From: Terriglobales bacterium
GTDB lineage: Bacteria > Acidobacteriota > Terriglobia > Terriglobales > Acidobacteriaceae
DNA: 52,970 nucleotides
NCBI GenBank assembly: GCA_025451215.1
Contig: JANWKU010000122.1
Location: 1-52,970 of the forward strand
Reading direction: 5' to 3'
Positions 1 to 7,900 of the stretch are shown here, piece after piece; position 1 is the stretch's first letter; every line of letters begins with the position of its first letter. The notes under the pieces are model-generated. The model saw nothing but the letters and a program-made list of their open reading frames with translations. It was not told the DNA's origin and did not search any database. Position numbers and translations under genes: made by a program.

Positions 1-211
1 ACAATCATGTGGATCAATAATGGCAGGTAATTGACGAAGTAATTGTCGGGCATAAGGGAGCTATATATAATTCGCGCAATACATTACTGAAACGTTCTAG
101 ATTAGATTTCACTTGTGATAGTGTCAAGTTATCGTTTGCATGTGGAAAATAATTAAGACGACTTAATAGAGATCGGTGAGAGATTTCAGGATTTCGTGAT
201 CGGAATCGCAT
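1..211 (-). pseudogene. possible degraded gene fragment running off the left edge
   Basis: This stretch is clearly more AT-rich than the genes that follow. On the minus strand one frame, from an ATG at 211, reads smoothly (…LSQVKSNLERFSNVLREL…) until about position 55 and then stops at 14. A neighbouring frame continues plausibly to the window edge (…ARQLLRQLPAIIDPHD…). One frameshift near 50-56 would join the two into one reading. I do not recognise the family. The minus ATG overlaps the start of the plus-strand gene at 210, so the two cannot both have normal upstream signals. It may be a decayed gene or chance open reading; confidence is low. Confidence 0.22.
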
Positions 212-797
212 GATTTTTGGCTTCAATACCGACATAAAGCAGGAAAGCACGGTGTACCACGTGCAGAGCGAAGCCCGCGAAGGCGAGCTTCTGCTGCAAA
301 CGCAGGTGTTCGTGCGGGGCCGCTGCATTGGCAAGCGCGCCATTTCCTATGCCGATAAAGCCAAGAGCGCTGAATTCACCGATCAGCAGAAAGAACAGAT
401 TCTCCGCGACCAGCATCGCATGGTGCTGGACTCCATTCGGGATGGGAAACTCGATTCCGTGCTGGATAAAAAGGACGCGGAGGCGCTGGCGGCGATTAAA
501 GAGCTTGATGTTCAGCTGATCAATACCGATTCGGTGCACAACGAGCGGAATTTAGTGATGAAATTGAAAGTAACGGAATCCGGTACGGGCGTGGAAGGCG
601 CGCGGCTTACGATGCGCTTCGCGCGTGCGGAGAAAGCGCCTTTTTATGCGCAGGTCCTTACCGATTCCGGTGGCACAGCCGAAATGAAGATGGAAATGGA
701 GGAATCGGCGCTGACGGATTCTTCCGTGCTGGTGCAAGCCAGCTATTCGGGGCGGACGGCAACCAGAAAGTTCCAACTTAAAAAAGTGGAAGCATAG
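210..797 (+). CDS. conserved hypothetical protein (acidobacterial type)
   Basis: A soluble protein of 195 residues with no signal peptide or membrane segment. The N-terminal half (about 1-60) is a compact beta-rich unit with the phrase VYHVQSEAR. It is followed by an acidic helical segment (about 65-100), and the C-terminal half (about 110-190) resembles a small immunoglobulin-like beta sandwich (…GARLTMRF…VLVQASYSG…). I recall similar unnamed proteins from Acidobacteriota, but no function is known to me. Codon use matches the surrounding genes, unlike the AT-rich DNA immediately upstream. No convincing ribosome-binding site precedes the ATG, so the exact start is uncertain. The thiS-like gene follows after 35 bases on the same strand and may be cotranscribed. 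Confidence 0.75.
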   Translation: MIFGFNTDIKQESTVYHVQSEAREGELLLQTQVFVRGRCIGKRAISYADKAKSAEFTDQQKEQILRDQHRMVLDSIRDGKLDSVLDKKDAEALAAIKELDVQLINTDSVHNERNLVMKLKVTESGTGVEGARLTMRFARAEKAPFYAQVLTDSGGTAEMKMEMEESALTDSSVLVQASYSGRTATRKFQLKKVEA

Positions 798-832
798 TTA
801 GAATTCATACCCTGATTCCGGCCCTAACAATC

Positions 833-1036
833 ATGAAACTCAATATCAACGGACAAGAGCAGCAGTTTGATGCTCCTTTGTCGCTGGCATCCCTTCTGGA
901 GCGGCTTGGCATGAAGCAAGACCGCGTGGCGGTTGAGTTGAATCGCGAGATTGTGCGGCGCGAACTTTGGGTCGAAACAAAATTGTCCGAGGGCGATAAG
1001 TTGGAGATTGTCCACTTTGTCGGCGGGGGAAAATAG
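833..1036 (+). CDS. thiS: ThiS-like sulfur carrier protein
   Basis: A ubiquitin-like beta-grasp protein of 67 residues. ThiS is adenylated and thiocarboxylated at its C-terminal glycine and donates sulfur to ThiG for the thiazole ring of thiamine. The sequence shows the family pattern: MKLNINGQ start, LASLLERLG helix, RVAVELNREIV strand, GDKLEIVHFVGGG end. It ends GGGK, so one lysine lies beyond the glycines. Many ThiS proteins end exactly at GG, so this residue may need removal. No thiG, thiF, thiO or thiC gene is nearby and no TPP riboswitch was recognised, so it is an orphan here. A MoaD-like carrier is the alternative, but VHFVGGG fits ThiS better. Confidence 0.85.
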   Translation: MKLNINGQEQQFDAPLSLASLLERLGMKQDRVAVELNREIVRRELWVETKLSEGDKLEIVHFVGGGK

Positions 1037-1070
1037 TTTTTTCCTACCTCAAGTCCTTCCCCTTGAAAAT

Positions 1071-1216
1071 TGTCATGCTGAGCGAAGTTGCAATTCGAGT
1101 CTTCGAATTGCGCGAGTCGAAGCATCCCTACAATCTTATATGCCGCGATAGCCATAGGGATTCTTCGACTTCACAATTCATTCGCAAGCGAATGAATTGT
1201 TCCGCTCAGAATGACA
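1071..1216. repeat. intergenic palindromic repeat, copy A
   Basis: An imperfect palindrome of about 146 bases between thiS and the merR-like gene. The left end TGTCATGCTGAGCG matches the inverse of the right end CGCTCAGAATGACA with one mismatch. Inner arms GAGTCGAAGCATCCCT and AGGGATTCTTCGACTT also pair. Local hairpins lie within each half (CAATTCGAGTCTTCGAATTG; ATTCATTCGCAAGCGAATGAAT). No coding potential was seen. The design matches two further elements in this window that share TGTCAT ends, which suggests a dispersed non-coding repeat family. Confidence 0.7.
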
Positions 1217-1290
1217 AATTTTAATTAAGCTGCAGCTCCGCTACCTCGCTGTAACTCATATAGTTACCTCCCTAAATATCGAAACTTTTG

Positions 1291-1318
1291 TTGACATCAA
1301 GCAACTCATGCCTACAAT
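1291..1318 (+). promoter_or_regulatory. promoter of the merR-like gene
   Basis: A perfect -35 TTGACA (1291-1296), a 16-base spacer and a -10 TACAAT (1313-1318, five of six matches) stand in the correct orientation 27 bases before the TTG start. The -10 box overlaps the first copy of a palindrome repeated at the gene start. Confidence 0.65.
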
Positions 1319-1353
1319 GTTTGAAACATTTAGCAAGAGGAATGTTTGAAACA
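1316..1353 (+). promoter_or_regulatory. candidate operator: duplicated TGTTTGAAACA palindrome
   Basis: AATGTTTGAAACATT at 1316-1330 is a perfect 7-1-7 palindrome. Its core AATGTTTGAAACA is repeated directly at 1341-1353, 25 bases later. The first copy overlaps the -10 box and the second overlaps the TTG start codon, so a bound regulator would block both polymerase and ribosome. The adjacent MerR-type protein is the obvious candidate ligand; autoregulation is inferred. Confidence 0.55.
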
Positions 1354-1846
1354 ATTCTGGCCGAAAATGCAGGATCGCTTTACATCCCGCGACGTCGTGG
1401 CGCTGACTGGCATCAGTCTTCGCCAATTGCAGTGGTGGGACGAACGCGGCATTGTGGTTCCCGCGCGCGATGGGCACAAACGACTGTATTCATTTGAAGA
1501 TCTCAGCGAAGTGGCTGTTATTTGCGAATTGCGGCGGCGCGGCTTTTCGTTGCAGCGCGTGCGCAAGGTAGTCCGTTTCCTGCAACGCGAATTCAGCCGG
1601 AGGCTCGCGGAAACCGTGAGTGGAGCATCCGACTATCACCTGCTTACCGATGGCCGCACGCTTTATCTGGAAACTTCACCGCAGCAAATCGTGGACATCC
1701 TGAAAAATTCGCGCCAGCCCATGCTGACAATTTGCCTGAGTGACACAGTCCGGCGGGTGCGGGCAGTCATCCGCAGCGGCGGGAAAAAAAATAGTGTGGC
1801 CGACGCAAATATTCGAGTAGTTCGGGAAAGAAAGAAACGTGCGTAA
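1346..1846 (+). CDS. MerR-family transcriptional regulator
   Basis: A DNA-binding regulator of 166 residues. Residues about 10-75 form the MerR winged helix: FTSRDVVALTGISLRQLQWWDERGIVVP, then the wing GHKRLYSFEDL and the helix VICELRRRGFSLQRVRKV. The C-terminal part is short, with a basic tail (ERKKRA), and lacks the cysteine metal-binding loop of MerR/CueR. It is therefore not a classical metal sensor, and the effector is unknown. The TTG start at 1346 is preceded by AGAGG five bases upstream; an ATG at 1367 has no such site. A strong promoter and a duplicated palindrome lie immediately upstream and suggest autoregulation. Confidence 0.85.
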   Translation: MKQFWPKMQDRFTSRDVVALTGISLRQLQWWDERGIVVPARDGHKRLYSFEDLSEVAVICELRRRGFSLQRVRKVVRFLQREFSRRLAETVSGASDYHLLTDGRTLYLETSPQQIVDILKNSRQPMLTICLSDTVRRVRAVIRSGGKKNSVADANIRVVRERKKRA

Positions 1847-1873
1847 ACAGAAAGCGCTTCTCCAGGAGGCACA

Positions 1874-2137
1874 ATGATTGCAGAATTAGATATTTTGAGC
1901 GAGTGGATTCCGGACCAGATGCACCCCGGCACGATCTTCGTGCTGGAGAATGCCGGACAAATCGGGGAAAAGGAAGATCCCTATTGGGCTGTGCTCTCCT
2001 GTCCGCACTGCGGCACGCTGGGTCTGATTACACGCAAGCAGATCGCTGGTTTGCTGCCTGTCATTTGCGGATCAGGGAAATGTTCCGCCCAGTTTTTTAT
2101 TCGCGACAGCGAAATCGTTGTACGCAAAGCGTTCTGA
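1874..2137 (+). CDS. small zinc-ribbon hypothetical protein
   Basis: An 87-residue soluble protein with a consensus ribosome-binding site (CCAGGAGG) ahead of the ATG. Residues about 42-66 carry two cysteine pairs, SCPHCG and CGSGKC, about 20 residues apart, an arrangement typical of a small zinc ribbon. The rest has an acidic N-terminus and an FFIRDSEIVVR strand near the end. I do not recognise a named family. It follows the merR-like gene after 27 bases and may be cotranscribed. Its stop lies only four bases from the convergent phosphate transporter gene. Confidence 0.7.
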   Translation: MIAELDILSEWIPDQMHPGTIFVLENAGQIGEKEDPYWAVLSCPHCGTLGLITRKQIAGLLPVICGSGKCSAQFFIRDSEIVVRKAF

Positions 2138-2141
2138 GTTT

Positions 2142-3203
2142 TTATGCCGCCGCGTAAAAGCAACGAATAATCCAGAAGACTGCTGCTGCCACCGCCGCTG
2201 AGGCGGGTATGGTCAGAATCCAAGCCCAAACAATTCTCCTGGCCACTCCCCAACGCACTGCCGAAAGCCGATGCACTGCGCCCACGCCCACTATGGCACC
2301 CGTGATCGTATGCGTGGTGCTGACGGGAATTCCAGCTAACGCCGTGCCAAAGAGAGTAATGGCTCCGGCGCTTTCCGCGCAGAATCCGCCGAAGGGTTTC
2401 AGCTTAGTAATTTTTGATCCCATGGTGCGTACAATGCGCCAGCCCCCCGAATAAGTTCCGAGCGCAATGGCGGCGTTTGCGGCCAAAATGATCGGCCAGT
2501 GATAACGGCCCCAATTTCCTGCCATTTCTTTGGCATTGATGTACCCAGCTGTGTACAGCGCGCCCGCGACGCTGCCCATGGTTTTCTGGGCGTCGTTGCC
2601 GCCATGCCCTAGACTGTAGGCGGCGGCGGAGAATAATTGCAATCGGCGGAACCAGTGGTCCACCTGGCTTGGAGAATTGCGGCGAAACGCCCAGTAGAGG
2701 ATGATAGAAAACAAGAGCGCGAGGACTAATCCAATGACAGGCGCCACGACGATAAAGACGAGCGTTTTAGTCCATCCACCCGGAATAATGACGGAAAAGG
2801 CGGAGCGTGCGCCTTCTTTTAATGCGGCGCGCGCCATGGCCGCGCCCGCGTAGCCGCCGATCAAAGCGTGAGAAGAGGATGTGGGCAGTCCCCACCACCA
2901 CGTGAGCAGGTCCCAAACAATGGCGCCCGCCAATGCCGCGATGACCACGTATTGCGTGACGTAGTCCAGGCGGATCATGCCGCGGCCAATGGTATGGGCA
3001 ACAGCTGTCCCCAGCAGAAACGCAGCTGCGAAGTTGAAAAATGCCGCCCAAGCCACCGCCAGCTTGGGCGAAAGCACGCGTGTGGAAACGACGGTCGCAA
3101 TACTGTTGGCGGCGTCGTGAAAGCCATTCAGAAAATCAAAGAACAGGGCCGTGGCAACGGTGACAATCAGCAGTATCAGTCCTGTATTCACCCTGGGGTG
3201 CAC
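2142..3203 (-). CDS. pit: Pit-family low-affinity inorganic phosphate transporter
   Basis: A 353-residue inner-membrane permease that moves metal-phosphate complexes with cation symport. It shows the duplicated Pit/PiT signatures: FLNGFHDAANSIA at about 24-36 and GHGGNDAQKTMG at about 198-209. The paired re-entrant motifs GLPTSSSHALIG (about 105-116) and GIPVSTTHTITG (about 290-301) are also present. About ten hydrophobic segments are visible. It lies 33 bases downstream of the DUF47 gene on the same strand, a common bacterial pairing in which the DUF47 protein is thought to control Pit activity. The length fits short bacterial Pit proteins without the long central loop. Confidence 0.92.
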   Translation of the reverse strand: MHPRVNTGLILLIVTVATALFFDFLNGFHDAANSIATVVSTRVLSPKLAVAWAAFFNFAAAFLLGTAVAHTIGRGMIRLDYVTQYVVIAALAGAIVWDLLTWWWGLPTSSSHALIGGYAGAAMARAALKEGARSAFSVIIPGGWTKTLVFIVVAPVIGLVLALLFSIILYWAFRRNSPSQVDHWFRRLQLFSAAAYSLGHGGNDAQKTMGSVAGALYTAGYINAKEMAGNWGRYHWPIILAANAAIALGTYSGGWRIVRTMGSKITKLKPFGGFCAESAGAITLFGTALAGIPVSTTHTITGAIVGVGAVHRLSAVRWGVARRIVWAWILTIPASAAVAAAVFWIIRCFYAAA

Positions 3204-3236
3204 CTCAATCGGAGTGGGTATGGGGACAAGCAGACA

Positions 3237-3851
3237 TCAGGAACTCTTGAGCGCGACAGTCTCCAGCACATTGGCTGCGTCTTCCGCTTTGTCGGTCGCG
3301 CTTTCCAGTACCTCATATAGTTCTTTGAACTTGATGAGTTGAATTGGATCCTTTTCGTGCTCGAACAACTCGGCAATGGCTTTGCGGCTTACACGGTCAG
3401 CCTCATTTTCCAGACGGTTAATTTCCACGCAATGGCTGATCATGAGCTGGGTCTTTTCCAGCACGGAAACTGCGGTTGCCAGCTCTTCCGTTTGCACTAC
3501 GATGATTTGCGCCAATTCGGCGGCGGCTGGCGGCGGGTTATAAATCTTGTACAAAACAAGCCGCGTAGCAGCAGCATTTACGAAATCAAGCACATCGTCA
3601 ATGGAAGACGTAAGTGCGTGAATATCTTCACGGTCGAAAGGAGTGATAAAGGTTTGGTTTAGGGTGGTGAAAATGTTGTGCGTCATTTCATCACCGCGAT
3701 GTTCAATGTCCTGGATCTTGCTGACATCCGCGACGATGTTGCTGGGATTTTGCAATATGTGGTGGAGCAGACGCGCTCCTTCCGTGAGATTAGTCGAGAC
3801 TTCCGCGAACATGCGGAAGAACTTCGTCTCCCGGGGGATAAGACGAACCAT
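3237..3851 (-). CDS. DUF47 (PhoU-like) Pit accessory protein
   Basis: A soluble all-helical protein of 204 residues of the DUF47/PhoU-like family. Conserved acidic stretches fit the metal-binding helices of this fold: IQDIEHRGDEMTHNI (about 45-60), PFDREDIHALTSSIDDVLDFV (about 72-92), EINRLENEADRV (about 140-152) and LYEVLESATDKAEDAANVLE (about 175-198). Such proteins usually sit beside Pit transporters and are believed to regulate phosphate uptake; the Pit gene follows at once here. The ATG has an AAGGAG site upstream. This is the first gene of a two-gene operon. No PhoB-like box was recognised before it. Confidence 0.9.
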   Translation of the reverse strand: MVRLIPRETKFFRMFAEVSTNLTEGARLLHHILQNPSNIVADVSKIQDIEHRGDEMTHNIFTTLNQTFITPFDREDIHALTSSIDDVLDFVNAAATRLVLYKIYNPPPAAAELAQIIVVQTEELATAVSVLEKTQLMISHCVEINRLENEADRVSRKAIAELFEHEKDPIQLIKFKELYEVLESATDKAEDAANVLETVALKSS

Positions 3852-4085
3852 GGATCTGGGGCTCCTTACAGATTGAACATGCTTGCAGCAATGACTGTCC
3901 GGCGGCGATTTTAATTACTCACCATCCGAAAGCAATATCTCATGTGAATGCCAGCTCGTCAAACCAGGTTCGCGCGTTTTTGCGCGGCGGTAGTTGCAGC
4001 TATGGGCGCGCGGCGTGCCGGAATTCGCGGGATGTAACAATCTTCGTTAATCTCTATCGTTTCGTTTAAGAGTTAGTCTGTGTAA

Positions 4086-4847
4086 ATGACGACAAGGGCG
4101 CTCGATTCCGTGCGTGAGGACGAATTGCTGGAACCTTCGATTGAGACAACGAAGAGGCCTGATCTTTCTGCGGATGACCTCACAATCCGTGATTTATCAA
4201 GCCGCGACGTTTGGGACCATGAGAATGCCTTCTACTGGTTCAGTCGTCCCACGCGCATCAACAAAATGCTGGCGCATTACGAATTGTATAAATCCATTCT
4301 TGGGCTGCCGGGCCACGTAGTGGAATTGGGCGTTTACAAGGGCGCATCGCTGATCCGGTTGGCGACCTTCCGCAATGCTTTGGAGAATGATTTTTCACGT
4401 CAAATTATTGGCTTCGATGCGTTCGGAAAGTTTCCTCGCGAAAACCTGGATTCCGAAGATGATCTGCATTTTATTCGAGGATTTGAAGATGCTGGCGGAA
4501 ATGGTTTGTCCGTGGAGGAACTGTCCGGCATTTTGCGACGAAAGTCCTTCCAGAATGTCGCGTTAGTAAAGGGAAACGTTTTTACTACTCTGCCAGAATA
4601 TCTGCGCGCTCACCCTGAGACCAGAATCGCGCTGCTGCATCTCGATATGGATGTCAAGGAACCCACCGTTTTCGCGCTGGAACAATTGTATGAACGTGTT
4701 GTTCCCGGCGGATTAATCGTGTTTGACGATTACAACTCGGTTGCGGGAGAGACCGAGGCGGTGGATGAGTTTGCCGCTCAGAAAAAATTGCAGTTGCAAA
4801 AACTGGGCTACTACAACGTACCTACCTTCGTCCGCAAACCCCTTTAG
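4086..4847 (+). CDS. TylF/MycF-like SAM-dependent O-methyltransferase
   Basis: A 253-residue class I methyltransferase related to macrocin O-methyltransferase (TylF/MycF/NovP), which methylates sugar hydroxyls in antibiotic pathways. The glycine loop VVELGVYKGAS lies at about 78-88. LLHLDMDVKEPT (about 183-194) and IVFDDYN (about 211-217) supply the aspartates that bind the divalent metal in this family. The first 40 residues are acidic and variable. No glycosyltransferase or polyketide gene is nearby, so the substrate cannot be inferred; surface polysaccharide modification is possible. The gene is monocistronic, lies divergent from the phosphate genes and convergent with the glucan synthase gene, and has no clear ribosome-binding site. 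Confidence 0.85.
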   Translation: MTTRALDSVREDELLEPSIETTKRPDLSADDLTIRDLSSRDVWDHENAFYWFSRPTRINKMLAHYELYKSILGLPGHVVELGVYKGASLIRLATFRNALENDFSRQIIGFDAFGKFPRENLDSEDDLHFIRGFEDAGGNGLSVEELSGILRRKSFQNVALVKGNVFTTLPEYLRAHPETRIALLHLDMDVKEPTVFALEQLYERVVPGGLIVFDDYNSVAGETEAVDEFAAQKKLQLQKLGYYNVPTFVRKPL

Positions 4848-4914
4848 CTTGGTGTTGTCTTAAGCCCTCTTTGAGGTCCGTCTGTTTATTGGCGCACGAA
4901 TCAGTGACTCACAC

Positions 4915-7900
4915 CTACGCCGCTGCCGTCCCGTAGCCGCTCAACTGAGGACGAACATACGAAACCGGCTTCTCGTGCAGCAGAAGTTCCGTCGCCTGCA
5001 CCCGTGGGTCTCCATGGAACCAGCGCTGCACGACATCATCGCGGAGGAAATTAGCGATTGCCAGCAGGGACATGCCTTCATGGTGCGCCATCCAGCAGCG
5101 CACGATTTCATTGCGATGCCGCCAGGTGTGATGGACGGGATTGAAGTCCACTGATTCATAGAAACCGTAAGGTCCGATCCAGCCCTGATGCGCCATTTCC
5201 CGTAGATTGTGAATAGACTCGCTTGCGTCGACCGAAAGTGCGAGGAAAGTAGAGTACGGGGAGATGACCAGCGATTCCACTTCGTCATCTTTCCGCAACG
5301 CAACGCGGGAAATTCCAAAAGCGTGATACTGATAGTTTCCCGCCTCATCAGTTTTCGAATATGCGGACTCAGAGATGCCCCACGGCACGTGTTTGGCGGC
5401 TGCATACATCCGCTGCAAGCGCACCACAGCATCACGCGAGCGCTCAAGAAGCGTGTTCGGATAAGAGCGCATCCAGAGCGCAGGCATCAGATATTCAAAC
5501 ATCGTGCCTGTCCATGAGAGAAGCACCGGACGCCCGCGATCCAAGGTGTGGGCTCGACCTAGCAGGAACCACGTCTCTTGCGGAATTTCATCCTTCGCGA
5601 TTCCGATAAAGGTAGCGATCCGTGATTCTGATGCCAGCAGATCGTAACAGGCGGAGTGCAGTTGTTCCGCGCCCGCATCGAAGCCGACGGAGAGCAGCTT
5701 TCTCCGCTTATCGAGCAGGAAGTTAAAATCCATCTCTTTGGCTATGCTGTCAGCCGTGGCAATGATTTTGCGCAGGTCGGCAATCAACCGCGTTACGTTT
5801 GTGCTCGCCTGTGGCAATAAATCCAGAAGCCGCTGATAGGACTCTCGCCGTTCGCCCGCGAGCGATGTCGTATTCATTGCCGCGATCAGGCGCATCTCCA
5901 AGCGTTCGATAAGTTCCGGGAGGCGTTGCAGCACCGGGTGCTCGTAGGAGGCGTTCAGGCCGATCGTTGCATCCTGCCGCAACGAGGCAAATTCCGGCAG
6001 GAGCCAGGGCACGTGTGACGAAATTGTCTGCCGGACTGCGTCCAGCAGCCGCGCTGCGGACGCGGCGAACCATTCGATCTCGCCATGGTGTCCAGAAGAA
6101 GACGAAGCTGCGCGTGGAATTTTCAGCAATTCGGCGAATCGCGCCTTTTGCGCTGGCTCAATCAGCCACTGCGCGGAGGAGCTTTTTAAATGATGTTCCG
6201 CAATGCTTACCGGTTTGCGCGGCAACGCGTGCAAGTCATGAAGAATGCGCAAATAGTCCGTGAATCCGTCGAGCACGTTGTTCTCGATCACAGGTCGCCG
6301 CAAACGCTCGGTGCATCCTTGTTGCAATGTCCAAAGCGAAGCCACAAGATTCCCGCTATCCACCGAAGAAACAAATAACGGGGTAAGCGGCTCCAACGTA
6401 TTAGTGTCGTACCAATTGAGCAGGTGCCCTTTATAACGCGGTAGCTTCTCGATGGTCGCAAGCGTGCGTAAAGTCTGCGCGGCGAACTCAGGAACGGTCA
6501 AATAGCCAAATTCACATGCCACCTGCCGCGCATTTAAAAGTAGTCCGACATTGGTAGGGCTTACGCGCGGCGCCACTTTCAATGGCTCTTCCTGCACGTT
6601 GTCAGGAATCAGCCAATGATGCTCTTCGTTACTAAATTCGGCGAAATATCTCCACGTACGCAGCGCGGAACCACGCAGAAACTTTTCGTCCTTCTGGGAA
6701 ACTTCGTTGCGCAAGGGGCCCGGCGGACGATTCAACCACAAAGCCACCAACTTGCTGCTCGCCCACAACACTAAGATCGGGACCGCCCCGGCCAGCGCCC
6801 GCGGACGAATCCAGAAGACGAGCAAGCCAAGGACGAGAGCAATCGCGGGCATCCAGTCCAAATAGACATCCACTGGCGCGCGCTTGTTCCTTCCCAGTTC
6901 GACTTCCGCAGCGGTTTCCCATTCCAGCATTCGTTGCCGGGTGTATATTCGCCGCACCATCGTGCGGATCACGGCGTCGAGAGAAACCAGCGTTTGATGA
7001 ACGAGGAAGATGAGCGTAAGCAGCACGCCGAAATTCGCGCTGCTCAAAGTGTCTGTGGCGTCGCGAGCGATTTCTTTTTTCTTTTCCACCGCGGCGCGGA
7101 CGAGATTAAAGGCGAATTGAAACCAGACAGGAACAAACAGGATGCCCACGGTCGCGATGGTCCACAACAAAGCGGACCCGGGCAGCACCAGCCATCCCAG
7201 CACGAAAAGCAGCAGGGTGGCCGGCTCCACTAAACTGCGGCGTAAATTGTCCAGAATTTTCCATTGCGAAATGACCGAGATGGGGTTCTGCACGCGCTTG
7301 CCCGTTTCATCGGGAACTCGCGGGAACAGCCACTCCGCAATTTGCCAGTCTCCGCGCAGCCAGCGATGTTTGCGGCGGTTATAGGCGCTGTAATGGGAGG
7401 GATAATCTTCGATCACTTCAATGTCGCTCGCGAGACCTGCGCGCGCGTAGGCTCCCTCAATCAGATCATGGCTAAGCAGAGCATTACGGGGAAAACGGCG
7501 GTCGAGCACTTTGTGGACGGTCTCAACCTCGTAAATCCCTTTGCCGGCAAAAATCCCTTCACCATATAGATCCTGATACACGTCTGAGATCGCCCGCGTG
7601 TAAATATCAAAGCCAGTCTGACCGGAATAAATATTGGCCAGCCGGGAAACTCCCGCGCTCTGCACGCTAACTCCCACACGCGGCTGTAGAATGCCGTAGC
7701 CGGCGACCACAATGTTCTTTTGTGGATCGATAATCGCGCGGTTTAAAGGATGCGCCATCGCGCCTACCATGCGCTGCGCCGAACCGCGAGGCAATTCCGT
7801 ATCCGCATCCAGGGTAATAACGAACCGCGCGTGTTCGAGCACGCTCAAGTCCCCAACCTTCACCGGGAAACTGTCGTATTGGTTGCGTAACAATTGATTG

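Noticed and set aside
805-1155. Minus-strand open frame over thiS and the palindromic repeat
   Set aside because: It is antisense to thiS and reads into repeat DNA; no protein features.
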